Assembly: GCA_029990175.1 (NCBI GenBank)
Contig: JARKIP010000033.1
Coordinates: 17,157,001-17,221,000 of the forward strand
Direction: 5' to 3'
Length of the DNA stretch: 64,000 bases
Origin: Petunia secreta
Taxonomy: Eukaryota > Streptophyta > Magnoliopsida > Solanales > Solanaceae
The position numbers and the translations under genes are program-made. This document shows, one piece after another, positions 11,203 through 21,934 of the stretch. The notes beneath the pieces are model-generated. The model did no database searches and was not told the origin of the DNA. It was given only the letters and a program-made list of their open reading frames with translations. Numbering within the stretch: the first letter of the stretch is position 1; every line of letters starts with the position of its first letter.

Positions 11203-12450
11203 TGTTGCACTTGGTGCACCTCTGTAAGACATTAGGGGGGGCTGAATAGTGTCCTTACCCGATTTTCGAACTTTTAAAACTTGCTCTTAACCTGTTCGCC
11301 CAACTCACAAAGAACCAGGTTCCTTGCAAGTTTCACCTATCTCTAAAACTTAACACAATGCAAAAACATAAAGAACACAGAGATTTTTACGTGGAAAGAT
11401 CCTTGCTCAAGGGATCAAAAACCACGACCCAAACTCTTGAGATTTCAACCTTCCACTAAAAGAAAAATCGAGCAAGTTTTAGGTTACAACGTAATGCAAT
11501 CGAGGAACTAGACCTCCCTAGTACCTAGAACCTTCCAAGTCACACGTTAGCTTGTTAGGCTGAACTAAGTTTTAGATTACAACGTAATGCAATCAAGGAA
11601 CTAGACCTCCCTAGTACCTAGAACCTTTCAAGTCACACGTTAGCTTGTAAGGTTGAGCTACCTCACCAAAAGGTAACCTCTACTTTATGCTTCTTAACAA
11701 GGGGATAGATTACAACTCAATAGCCTATTACAGATAACTAAGACAGACATACTATCACTATGAAACTACAACTCTGTCAGGTTCTACTGCCTTGCTTCTA
11801 CTCTTGCACACAATAGCTCTCACGAATGATTTCTTCTTTATTTGCTCTGCTGAGAATTCTTGAGTGCATAACGATTCTGGCAAATATAACTTCAGCCCTA
11901 AATACAGAGATCTAGACAAAACAGAACTAATGAGAAACTCGTCTTCAGCCCGGTTCTGCTTTGCAGATTCACTCCAATACTTCTTTCAATATATTTGCCT
12001 TTGCTTTGCTCACGATGCTTGTGAATGAGTGAATGATTTTTGCAGCCCTAACATGTAGTATATATAAAGATCAAGAGACCAAATCGGATTAAGAGAATAA
12101 AAGCTCTTTCCCAAGTAAACAAGGTAACCTCCTTAAGCTTTTCTTTTTCCAATTCTAACTCCACAGCCTTTATTCCTTTCATAAATAGAATAACATGTTG
12201 GTTGCGTGTCCTCCAAGTCTTCAATCCTTCTCCTCCTTGGAAAACTTCTTCAATTAGGTTTTCCTCGCGTTCCTTTTCCAGTTCGGATTGTAGACTGCTT
12301 CTCCGGGTTCTTTCCTATTCCAGTTCGGACTGGGAACTTATCTGTGCATCTTTTCCGCATAAGGTGAACCTGTTTGTGAACCAGGTTCATCACCAGTTTC
12401 CATCACCAGTTTCTTCCCGTTTGTCAATTATCAAAACTCAAGCTTCAACA
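11203..12450 (-). repeat. 5' LTR of the copia element
   Basis: 1248 bp, TGTTGCACTTGGTGCACC to AGCTTCAACA. It is the partner of 3725-4958 and adjacent to the PBS. A perfect 5-bp host base set (CGCGC) follows. Confidence 0.9.
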
Positions 12451-12670
12451 CGCGCCATTGAAGGGTTATCATAGTATATACTTCCCCGTAGTCGATGAGA
12501 GTCCCGCGCTGGTGAAGGATACTTTCCGGTAGTCGATCAGCGTCCCGCGCCGGTGAAGGGTTATTGTTGCATATACTTTCCGGTAGTCGATGAGGGTCCC
12601 GCGCTGGTGAAGGGTTATTATTGTATATATCTCCTGGTAGACGATGAGAGTCCCGCGCCGAATATAGGTT
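12451..12670 (+). repeat. LTR minisatellite, right part
   Basis: Continuation of the array interrupted at 3724. About four more units of the CGGTAGTCGATGAGAGTC / CCGGTGAAGGGTTATT type, one of them shortened to GGTGAAGGATACTTTCCGG. Together the LTR carried roughly eight units before the insertion. Confidence 0.8.
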
Positions 12671-13331
12671 TTGGACACATGTGACCCCATTGCATCATAC
12701 TGCATTCATTCCATTTCATTTCTCCGGTTGCTGTGTATTGTGTGATTATAGTGCGATGTTTTGTGTATATGTCATGTATTTCTGATTTTTGATATTTTCG
12801 AGATACCTATATGTTCTATCTATCTTATGTCCCTGGTTTTTTATGAGTTTATGGTTCCATATGTGTTTCCAGTTATTATCTGGCTCTGCCTTTTTATATT
12901 TGAAATAAGGTGAATTTGGTTTATCTGCTTTTCTTCTCCATGGCCAGCATATCTTCTTATTTGAGGTGGCTAGCCAGTCACCATTTACTGAGTCGTTTCG
13001 ACTCACCCTTTTGTTGTTCCTTGTCTATTTATTTCGTTTAAGCAGGTTCCGCTCCAGGACCGAGTTCGTCGTTCGATTGAGGAGAGGAGGCGATTACAGC
13101 TGTCAGAGTGATCCAACTCTTGTCTAGAACGGCCACCAATGCTAGTTTTGTTTTAGTAATTATAGCTGTTGGAGGTATCAGTATGTCTGTGCTTTTTTTC
13201 TAAGTCTTGTTTTTATTTATGAGTTAGATTTATATTTATTTTCCTTATTCAGTTGGTAAGGGTTCGCCCGACAGGTCTAGGGGAGGATGTCGGGTGCATA
13301 CACGGCCAAGTTAGAAATTCGGGTTGTGCCA

Positions 13332-14407
13332 AAAAGGTACGGTGACATTTTTGTTAGTACGACTTCGTCAAATATTAAAGATGCGATGGCGTTTGTGTAA
13401 TTACGAAAGTGGTCAAGTTTTAAAGTCTACCTTTCAAGTGCTTTGAACTTCAATAGCAAAGAAATTTTTACTTAATTGTGTAAATCACATGTAGTTGGTC
13501 GGGCAATTAGTCCAATCATACTTCTTTACTACCCAATCCTGTGGTTGATTTGTTTTTTTAACCTAAAGGAGTATATCTACAAGACTTCTAATGTCCTAGC
13601 AAGGCTTAGCCATCGCAGACCTACCTGGAAGCTTTTGAGAGCTACTATTAGAATTTAGATGTGAAGTTTCTAAAAGGATCCTAAGTTGTATTAGAATCCA
13701 ATTACATTAAGCGCACAAACAAGAAAAATGGATTAAGTATACAATAAATAAAGCACTCAGAATTAATGCAAGCAAAAGGGTATGTTTGGCCGAGGTCAGT
13801 ACTTTCAGTGGTGATCGCTTATACGTCTGGGACTTGACTTACTCAAATCCCTCATACAATAAGGCCCAGACGATCATACATAGGTACAAAGACATGAACA
13901 CGCGAGGCACTCAGGCATAGTTACATTGTCATAGAGAGTTACAGTTAAAAAAAATGGAGAATCCTTTCCTTGAAGCTGCTTCGTTCATCAAACAATTTGT
14001 GAGTTTTGACCTATCTTATTTTTCTCGTCCTTTTCTGTTAAGTGATGACGTCTTATTTTATTATTATGATCATATTTTTTTTTTTGGGTATAAATTATGG
14101 TAGTGTAGAAGTTTCCTTGATCTGCTTCGTAGGCATTTGGACAATAGTTGAGTTGAAGTTCTAAATATGGAGAATTCAAAGTTGAAGTTTTAAAACTAGA
14201 AAAAAGAAATTGGTCATGATATTGTGTTTGAACATGAAATTCTTTTGAAATAATGTTTTGTACGAATAGAAAATCCACAAGTAAAATCCATTACCATTTC
14301 ACATGAAACATTTCAATATTTCGATCAAAGTTAAAGTACTACTAAAGTCTTTGCCAATAATAAATTGTGGCTCAATTATAATTGATTGTCTTAAAATTGT
14401 GCTAAAT
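13332..14407. other. Intergenic sequence, no gene recognised
   Basis: AT-rich sequence between the split LTR and a solo LTR. No frame has a recognisable domain, and no tRNA or repeat boundary was seen. A poly-T stretch near 14073 and A-rich runs are present. Confidence 0.5.
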
Positions 14408-14412
14408 ATAAT

Positions 14413-16909
14413 TGACATGACTCAGAATCCGGTTATGCCGTGCGGGCACCCGACATCCTTCCCTGAACCCGCCGGGCGAACCCTTTAAGAAAATAAATAT
14501 AATTCAATTTATAAATAATAACAAGACTTAGAAAAAGTACTAACATAATGATATCTCTAAGCTGTAAAAAGAAATTACAGCTGACTACCCACATACTAGG
14601 TTTAGGGCTATCCAGACTAGACATCTAAGAGTACAAAAGAAGACAGATACCTCCTGAAGAGAGCAGAATGCAACTGAAATAATAACCAATAAACTGGTGG
14701 CCATCCGGAATAAAAGCTGGCTCACCCTGACAGCTGAAGTCGTCTTCGCTCCTTCACAACGTGGCGAACTCAATCCTGGAACGAAGCTGCCGAAACGAAA
14801 TAGATAGACAAGAAACAAACAACAAACAAGGGTGAGTCAAAAGGACTCAATAAGTGGGGCAGACTAGCCACCTCAAAGAATAGGATAGCTAACTAGGGAA
14901 AAGAAACAGATAAACCAAATTCTTTTTATTTAAATTATAAAAAGGCAGAGCCAGATAACAATCGGAAACACGTAAGAAACTTCTAAACTCAACCAAGGGT
15001 GCGTGCCAGAAACATATCAACAAATAAGCAATGCACATATAAGCAGAACAGTAGTCATGTACAACAAGTCTACACAATGGCATGAATTGAGATGAAATGA
15101 GATGAAATGAAATGAGATATGATGCAAAGGGTCACATGTGCCCGTAATCTCATCCCGAAGCGGAATACTCCTGTATTCGAGGGGAATCCAATCTGATAAC
15201 CAACTGGAGCGGAATACTCCTGCTCCTGGGGCGGAATACTCCTGCACTCGATATAATATAAACCAGAGGCGGAATACTCCTGCACTCTCTTGGGGCGGAA
15301 TACTCCTGCACCCAATATAATGTAAAGCTGAGGCGGAATACTCCTGCACTCTCCTGGGGCGGAATCCTCCTACCCTCAATATGATACAATGAAGCAGAAT
15401 ACTCCTGCTCCTGGGGCGGAATACTCCTACCCTCAATATGATACAATGGAGCAGAATACTCCTGCTCCTGGGGCGGAATACTCCTTCACCCAATATGATA
15501 TGCAATGTAATGCATATGAATGACATATAATGCATATCAATGCAATGTGATGCAATAATAATCCTTCACCGGTGCGGGACTCTCATCGACAGCCGGGAAG
15601 TAAATGCCAACTCACAGCCTGCTCAGTTCCTCAATGCAATATCAACAACAGGACATAACATATAATACACAATGTAAATCCAAAGCTAAGGCGTAAGGAG
15701 TACGCCTATCGGCATCTACACACGTAAGGAACACGTGGTAGAAAATCCACGAGGCCAGGTGCCTCCAAAGAAATGGATATAAAAACTTACCTTGTTACAA
15801 AGTTAGTACATCCATTCAATAACCGCTTGTCCTTTGGTTTCATTGCCAAACAATCCCACTCTATTCAATAAGCAGAAAAATATATCAAATTAGGCTAAAG
15901 GCTTCATTCCTCAAATCTTAGGGCAATCCGGTTAGGAACCTGATACCCTATTCGCATACGCAATACGCAGGCCAGGCCTATGTACAGGGTTTAAGGTCAC
16001 ATAACCAAACCCCAAATAATTTACATTTATATGTTGCCCATAACTCACTGAGTACGAATATATAATCAATTTCGTTATCGGGGTCTATTTGACCCTTTAA
16101 ACTATTAATTGAACTTATTAAAACGGTGTATAATATTCCAACTTTTACTTTACAAGTATATTCAAACACACGTAATAAACTCAAATAATATATTAAGATC
16201 ATTACTTGAATGTTTCAGGGTGAAAATTCTACTTTTCTCCGGCCCCTTTTCTCATTTTCTGGCATTTTTTTACCCCAATGCGTCATTTCATTTTCTCTGT
16301 TTCGATACTTGTTGCTTTCTGTTATTATTTTTGGATGAAAGCTAAGGGATATACATATCCCTTAGCACCACCGCCATGCACATTTCCTTACTTTCCTTCT
16401 TTTTATCTTTTTTGTCTTTTTTTTTTTCGCGACGAAAATTAAAACGGTACCCTGCGATTTTCAAAATAATTCTAACTTTTGCATACAAGTTTTACAAAAT
16501 ATATGTAGCATACTCGTGAAGACAGATCTCAAATTGGGTTCCCGAAACTCAAGATGCGAATTTAAATAGAAAAAAGTCAAATTATTTAACTTTCGGCATT
16601 TTAGCGGAAACTAGCCGAACAACATCGAAATTCACTTTCGAAAGTTCACAAAAGTCACAAATAATCATACAAACCTAATGGCGCTTTCGAATTTCGAATC
16701 GAAGCTCATTCACCAAAACCGAGCTCGAAAATTTCTTTTTAATATTTATTGACAATAAAAACTGACACCTTTTTCCGATGCCTACCAAACGAGTTCTGAT
16801 TTAGCTTAAATTTTATAGACAGGTCCTAATGGACCTTACAAATATTTTAAAATTATCGGCACGCCAATTGGAGTCCTAACTTCTTAAACGACTGACCGAA
16901 GTTGTTTCA
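14413..16909 (-). repeat. Solo LTR of a Ty3/gypsy LARD relative, with TSD
   Basis: A 2497-bp LTR on the - strand, starting TGAAACAACTTCGG (at 16909) and ending GAGTCATGTCA (at 14413). It is flanked by a perfect 5-bp TSD ATAAT (14408-14412 and 16910-16914). No internal region or partner remains, so it probably arose by recombination between two LTRs. It shares both ends and the GGAGTATTCCGC-type minisatellite with the large nest, but lacks the TGTTACACC box and about 0.8 kb of the middle. That makes it a useful reference for the simpler LTR form. Confidence 0.9.
15160..15495 (-). repeat. GCGGAATACTCC minisatellite in the solo LTR
   Basis: Around eleven diverged copies of GGGGCGGAATACTCCTGC-type units, in higher-order pairs separated by an ATATGATACAATG spacer. 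Overlapping open frames on both strands (for example 15017-15535 and 15150-15446) exist only because the unit lacks stops. They encode low-complexity repeats in all frames and are not genes. Confidence 0.85.
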
Positions 16910-17061
16910 ATAATAGGCATATTTCAGTCTCTTTAACAGCGTAACATTTGTGCACTAAAATATCTCAAATTACTGATAGAGAAACAAAGAATTCAACAAA
17001 CTACCAAATAGAATGAATCAATAAGTAATTAAGCTCAAGGATGAATCTTAATGAAGATACT

Positions 17062-17067
17062 TTTATT
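17062..17067 (-). terminator. Poly(A) signal of the nsLTP gene
   Basis: AATAAA on the - strand, about 185 nt after the proposed stop codon at 17251. This is a normal 3'UTR length for this gene type. Confidence 0.55.
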
Positions 17068-17250
17068 AAAAACTAGGTACTATTACAACTGCAGACTAAT
17101 ATGGGTAACATAGTACCCACATTGTCGTGTTATTGAAAAGCAGAGTTACATAGATTGGAGGAATAAGATATAGTAACATAAGCTACAACCATGCTTTTCC
17201 ATTTGATCAGCAACTCCGTACATATGTTGTAGCTTTATGGGTCATCACCC

Positions 17251-17881
17251 TTACTGCACCCTGCATCACAGGGACAAAAATATATTAACAGCGTCAATCA
17301 ATACAGAAGCTGTCATTTGTACCATGATTGTTCATTTTCATCGTCTTTATAAAGAGACAATATCCAATAAAGAGAACTTTGCTGACAATTTAACATTTTA
17401 GTACTAGTTTACACCATTATATGCTATCTATTGGTAATTGTTACTAACATCATTAAATTGTAGTAGTATGATAGAACACAAGAAAACAACCGATTGATTA
17501 AAGGGGAGAGAGAACGAGAGAGAGAACGAGAGAGAGAGAGAAGGTTATGTACAGGGAGCAATCAATAGTGGGGCTGATCACATCATGTAATTCGATTCCA
17601 CAAGTGGCAGGGAGATTTGCAGCTTTGGTCCAATCGATTCCTGGGATAATTGTTCCAGCAGATAAAAGGCATTTGCATATAGTTTGACGGTCCATTTGAG
17701 TGCTGGCAGCACCGTGTAAAGCCTTAACACCTTCACAGCAGCTATAAAGAGGTCCAGTGTTTCTAAGGTAAGGGAGACAACCCAGCATGTTGTAATTAGT
17801 GTTAAAGCATGTCACGTCTGCTTCTGCAAATATCGCCATGCAAAACACCACTAACCCTGCAATCTTTATCCCCATATTCAT
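17251..17881 (-). CDS. Type-1 non-specific lipid transfer protein, two exons
   Basis: A small secreted protein that binds fatty acids or phospholipids in a hydrophobic tunnel and works in the cell wall (cuticle, defence, signalling). Exon 1 is 17553-17881, exon 2 17251-17260; the joined protein is 112 residues. Residues 1-21 form a signal peptide (MNMGIKIAGLVVFCMAIFAEA). The mature part has the eight-cysteine motif C25-X9-C35-X12-CC48/49-X19-C69-X-C71-X22-C94-X13-C108, which is type-1 spacing. Asp64-Arg65 matches a conserved family pair. The uninterrupted frame runs on to 127 residues through a GA microsatellite, but a GT donor at 17552-17551 and an AG acceptor at 17262-17261 give the C-terminus DCSLVQ, close to the family's DCSKVQ. 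Many type-1 genes have an intron just before the stop. TATA box and AATAAA are in place. The splice is inferred, not proven. Confidence 0.9.
17261..17552 (-). other. Intron of the nsLTP gene (292 bp)
   Basis: GTACATAACC at the donor and TTTTTGTCCCTGTGATGCAG at the acceptor, AT-rich between. It starts after the second base of the codon following DCS and holds a (GA)n/(CT)n tract near the donor. Without splicing, translation would add a hydrophobic Ser/Leu tail (SLYITFSLSL...) with no counterpart in the family. Confidence 0.75.
17505..17543. repeat. (GA)n microsatellite
   Basis: GAGAGAGAACGAG-type run inside the nsLTP intron. It keeps the exon 1 frame open past the donor site and produces the misleading longer ORF. 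Confidence 0.9.
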
Positions 17882-17980
17882 TTCTAACGTTTAGTTTTGT
17901 GAAGAAAAAAGAAAAAAGTGAGAGAATTAATGTATTTGGGAGTACGATTCTTGTGTTACAAACCCTCCGCCACCTTGGGC

Positions 17981-17988
17981 TATTTATA
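17981..17988 (-). promoter_or_regulatory. TATA box of the nsLTP gene
   Basis: TATAAATA on the - strand, 100 bp upstream of the ATG at 17881. This predicts a start site near 17950 and a 5'UTR of about 70 nt. Confidence 0.65.
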
Positions 17989-18021
17989 AGGAAAGATCAA
18001 TACATGATCAACGTGACATAG

Positions 18022-18645
18022 AGCCTGTTTGACCAAGTTGTCAAAAACTGCTTATTTTAAAAAGTACTTTAAACTTATTTGAGAAGTACTTTTCTAAACA
18101 GTTTGTGTTTGAATAATCTTTACAAATACTACTTTTAAGGGTCACATAACGAAAAAGTACATTACTAAAATTTTCACTATGCAACTAATATTATTTAAAC
18201 GTATAAAAAATTTAAATAATTTTTCAATAAAAGAGTTAATTTAATATTTTATTTTTATTTAGTTTAAATATAAAATATAAAAAAATATATATACTATGGT
18301 TTTTAATCAATAGAAAGGTTAAACGAAAAGAGGGATGCAGCAAAATAAGTTATATTTGTATTTAAGAGATACATTGGTTAAAATAATTAAATATAGTATG
18401 GTAAATAAATATTTTTGGTAAAGATATTTTTGTCTTAAAAATTAATAAACTGCTTTTGCTTCTGCTTCTGCTTCTAGGGAGAAGCAAGAATTTGTAGCTT
18501 CTCCCAAAAAACGGAAAACTGCTTCTGCTTTTTCTCAAAAGCACCCTTTTCTTTTGGCCAAATACCGCAAAATTCTTCAAAAGCACTATTTTTCTTTTTT
18601 GAAAAAAATAACTTTTGGCTTCAGAGAAGCTTGGCCAAACAGACT
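18022..18645. mobile_element. MITE with AGCCTGTTTG...CAAACAGACT termini
   Basis: A 624-bp AT-rich element. The left end AGCCTGTTTGACCAAG and the right end CTTGGCCAAACAGACT are inverted repeats with two mismatches. The inner regions also pair partly (runs of AAAGTGCTTTTGA / TCAAAAGCAC type near both ends). There is no coding capacity; the 74-residue open frame inside it is a chance frame. It lies just upstream of the nsLTP promoter. A target duplication could not be fixed, so the superfamily is open. Confidence 0.7.
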
Positions 18646-19028
18646 AATAATTTCATATTGTATTTGAAAATTTGCACTTCATCTTTTTTTTTAATTTGAC
18701 AAGTTGCACTTGGACAGTCCTCAATTTTCAATAGTGATAGATATCTTCCATTATCTAAAGAAATTAAAGTAATTCTTTAGTCTCCCAAAGAATGAACAAA
18801 TATATTTAAATTGTTATCATATCACCAATTTGAAAATAAATTACTATAGTATCACTCATACAACCTTTGCAAAGTTTTAGTAAATTTAATTTTTTTATTA
18901 GATTAAGAATTTCCCATTCCCATTTACCAATTAAAAAAAAAAAAAAAAAGAGAACAGGTAAGTTGAACCTCAAAAATGGATTTGGTTTTGCAATATGATA
19001 GAGCAGCCCATACTAAAGAAATGCATTT
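18646..19028. other. AT-rich intergenic sequence
   Basis: Contains an A17-type homopolymer near 18933-18950. No gene or repeat end was recognised. Confidence 0.5.
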
Positions 19029-19220
19029 TTGACATCCCCAGGTGAATTATGAATTAATGAAATGCGTTTGAGATCTGTGACATCACTTTTTCCATAACGT
19101 TTGTCCTCCGGTGGTCTCTTGAAATTGACATCCCCAGGTGAATTATGAATTAATGAAATGCGTTTGAGATCTGTGACTTCACTTTTTCCATAACGTTTGT
19201 CCTCCGGTGGTCTCTTGAGA
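19029..19220. repeat. Tandem duplication, 2 x 96 bp
   Basis: TTGACATCCCCAGGTGAATT... at 19029 recurs at 19125 with a 96-bp period. The copies differ at essentially one internal base (GACATCAC against GACTTCAC), so the duplication is recent. Confidence 0.95.
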
Positions 19221-19339
19221 AGATTTAGAGCACGTTTGGGTGAACTTAAAAGTAGCTTATAAATTTATTAATTTATTAATATATATTTGGTAATTTAAAA
19301 ATGTCTAGGTTTATAAGCCATAAATATGGCCTTCTATTC

Positions 19340-19342
<3 letters not shown>

Positions 19343-19395
<53 letters not shown>

Positions 19396-19396
19396 T
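19343..19396. repeat. (ATT)n microsatellite
   Basis: Uninterrupted trinucleotide run of about 18 units. Confidence 0.97.
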
Positions 19397-19541
19397 GTGA
19401 AGGAAAATATTAAACTTGGTTAACTGGGATGCGGGGACCTATTTAGAAATAAAAAAAATTATGGGCATAAATATATATTCTGGGGAAATATATAAATCAA
19501 TAAAAATGGGTCTTTTAGCGGGTCAAAAAAATCAAAACGGG

Positions 19542-19651
19542 ACAAGTGAGGGTTGCTCAGGTGGTAAGCACCCTCCACCTACAACCACAATGTTGTGAGT
19601 TCGAGTCACAGTAGTAGAAAATAGTGGGAGGGATAGGATTTAAAAAAATTT
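19542..19651 (+). mobile_element. tRNA-derived SINE with 11-bp TSD
   Basis: A 110-bp insertion flanked by a perfect direct repeat ATCAAAACGGG (19531-19541 and 19652-19662). It has a pol III A box (TTGCTCAGGTGGTAAGCA, about 19553-19570) and a B box (GAGTTCGAGTC, 19597-19607) spaced as in a tRNA. It ends in a short A-rich/T tail (GGATTTAAAAAAATTT). The tRNA-like head resembles SINEs common in Solanaceae; the body is short, so this is a truncated or simple type. The family name was not verified. Confidence 0.85.
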
Positions 19652-19814
19652 ATCAAAACGGGTCTTGCAGCATTTTCAATTGATTCTTCATCCTCTCTTC
19701 CAATTTTTTTTGAAACCCTTTCATCTACTTCCATAAGTTTTCGCCTCCCCCCTCCCCCACTCACATTCAACACGTAATTCCAGTTCAAAAAGCATTCCAA
19801 TTCTTTTTTTTTTT

Positions 19815-20700
19815 TAGCAAAAGCTTCAATTTTTTGATTTTGAAGGGTGTTTTCACTTCATCGACTTGGGTTTAGCTCTTTTGAGATATGCATCGTGTTT
19901 TCTTCATCTGATAAGCTTCAAAAGGTCTATTTTGTTGCTTTTACACTGCACCATTAGAGGTATGATTTTCAGATCTATCGTTTTCAAATCTGATGTAACA
20001 GTTCATCAACCAATCCTAGTCAATTGTAGAGCTCATTGCAATTATTAAACTATTGATGGGGCGCTATGCAGCAGCGGATGCTAATTTCTTGGATCAATGG
20101 ATGGAGATGACAACATGTTAGCTTGACATTCCAAGACAAGTAACATTATAACATATCTTCGCAGCATCACTAAGAATAATAATATCGAAAGCGAGATAGA
20201 TGTTGATAATGCTATTTATTTATCTGTTGTTTTCTTCTTCTTTCCAATTCGTTATTTTTTTGGAGCAAAAGCTTCGATTTTTTGATTTTGTATGGTATTT
20301 TGTCACTACATTGGCTTCGGTTTAGATCCTTCGAGATATGCTTTGTGCTTTCTTCATCTAATAAGCTTTGTTTTGTTACTTTGACGTTGTTCAATTAGAA
20401 GTCTGATTTTCAAATCTGCTGTAGCAGTTCATCAACCAATTCTGGTCGATGGTAGACTTTACTTATTACAATGAATAGACCATTGATATGGCGTTATGCA
20501 ATAGTGGATACTGACTTCTTGGATCAATGGGTGGAGGTGGCAACATATTGACTTGACATTCCAAAACAAGTGAAATTATCAGTTATCTTCGCAACACCTC
20601 TAAGAAAATAATCATGAAAGCGAGATGGGTGTTTCTAAGGCTATTTATTTTATCTTCTGTTTTCTTCTTCTTTTCTTCCTTTTAAATTATTTAGTTGACA
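19815..20700 (+). repeat. Unrecognised 447-bp repeat, two diverged tandem copies
   Basis: AGCAAAAGCTTC...TTTTTTGATTTTG at about 19815 recurs at about 20262; copies stay alignable to about 20700 (TTCTTCTTCTTT ends). Each holds a stretch that could be a decayed exon: after a CGCTATGCA/CGTTATGCA codon run, both copies share the frame RYA..D..FLDQW.E..T and, after a stop, LDIP.QV. A third, inverted copy lies at 50745-51050 beyond the retrotransposon nest. I do not recognise the protein and cannot say whether it was ever a gene. Confidence 0.7.
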
Positions 20701-21934
20701 TTTTTCACTAAAGATAAAAACAAGTTGATTATGTTATGTGTATCTATATGTATATATATGTACATTAGAACAACTTCAAGATTAGGCAGAATGTAATGGT
20801 TTTGTTTTGGTTGTGGTTTTGGTTGAATTGTTGCTTTAGGTTATAAAATGCAAGTTGATCGATTGGAGACTAACGTATTGAATAATCGACCAAGAAGACA
20901 ACTACATCGCCCTTCAAACTTTTCCAAGAGCCCTTGTGTTATCTCGTATCTTTTATATATCAGAAAGAATTTTCAGTAATGAAAGCTTCAAAATTATTGT
21001 TAATATTGGTAGTGATATAAGACTTTTGGTTTCTACAAATTCTTCTGTACTTTCATTTACTTGGCTTGCATCAATATTTAATCAAATTTTTCAAAATAAT
21101 ACCTTCCAATAAAATTTCTAAATCGAACTTGGACGACAATCAACCAAAAATCATTTATACTTAATCAATTATCCACTACTCAATTTATTGTTTAATGACT
21201 ATCACGGAGATAGTAGATTATAAAATATAGTGGTTGATATTATTTAACGAGTGGTTTACACTTAAGCAGTAAAAGTCATTATCAACTATTAGAGTAAATT
21301 TGATTTAAAATATTTCATTAAACTAATAAAAAAATAGTATCTTAACTACTAATTAATTATGGTCTATTATAATATTTCTTCAACTTAACTTCGGTCTGTT
21401 TACGAACTAAGTGTAATACTAATTCAAAAAAAAGAAGAAGATATGCACAACATGTCTGTAGTCTATTGTACACTTATCGTTCAGATGATGAATTGTTTAT
21501 TATTATTATTATTATTATTATTGTTATTATTATTATTATTGCTACTACTACTACTACTACCATTGAGAATATAACACGCGTACGTATGGCATTTAGGTTT
21601 TGGAATTTTGGGTTTAGGGTTTAGGGTCTACGCACTTCAGGTTTGTGATTTTGAGTTTAGGGTACATGTAGATGATTGTGGCTTAATGAGTATATTATAG
21701 ATGACCTAAAATTACACTATATTTGATGATCAAGCTTAGTCAAATAGATCATATATGGATAGGATTCTACGTAAATTAAAAATATAAAAAACCTCTATTA
21801 AACAATAGCCAAGGGTCATTTGATGGTGTAAAAATTAAAAAATCATTAACGCGACAAAGTTCTTCCACAATGTATCATAATAATGATCAATAACATTGAT
21901 AATGAATGACATTTGATGAAATATATGATATAAT
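20701..21934. other. AT-rich intergenic sequence
   Basis: No gene recognised. It contains a short telomere-like stretch GGGTTTAGGGTTTAGGG at 21610-21626 and the compound microsatellite listed separately. Confidence 0.5.
21495..21560. repeat. Compound (TTA)n(CTA)n microsatellite
   Basis: TTATTATTATT runs with one G interruption, passing into CTACTACTACTACTA. Confidence 0.95.

Larger units (their letters stand above)
3725..12450 (-). mobile_element. Degenerate Ty1/copia retrotransposon, Tork/SIRE-like
   Basis: An 8726-bp element on the - strand with LTRs at 3725-4958 and 11203-12450, termini TGTTGA...TTCAACA, and a near-perfect 5-bp TSD (CGCAC at 3720-3724, CGCGC at 12451-12455). A primer-binding site lies beside the right LTR and a polypurine tract beside the left one, which fixes the orientation. 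Fossils occur in copia order reading leftwards: gag, zinc knuckle, protease, integrase, RT, RNase H. That integrase precedes RT is diagnostic of Ty1/copia. About 2.5 kb of non-pol sequence separates RNase H from the 3' LTR, as in SIRE-type elements with an extra env-like ORF. All genes are broken by stops and deletions, so it cannot move on its own. Confidence 0.92.
2571..13331 (+). repeat. 3' LTR (about 2.0 kb of LTR sequence) split by a copia element
   Basis: The LTR starts TGAAACGACC at 2571 and ends GGGTTGTGCCA at 13331. The copia insertion 3725-12450 divides it; without that insertion and one TSD it is about 2030 bp. The first 370 bp and the last 300 bp resemble the LTRs of the large nest at 22695-50046. 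The middle differs: it lacks the second LTR-start box (TGTTACACC) found there and carries its own minisatellite. No PBS follows it, so this is a 3' LTR on the + strand. It is a related but distinct subfamily. Confidence 0.75.

Noticed and set aside
19552..19610. A tRNA gene
   Set aside because: A and B boxes are present but there is no full cloverleaf; flanking 11-bp TSDs show it is a SINE.
21610..21626. Telomere-type TTTAGGG repeats
   Set aside because: Only just over two units; common by chance in plant DNA and not an interstitial telomere block.
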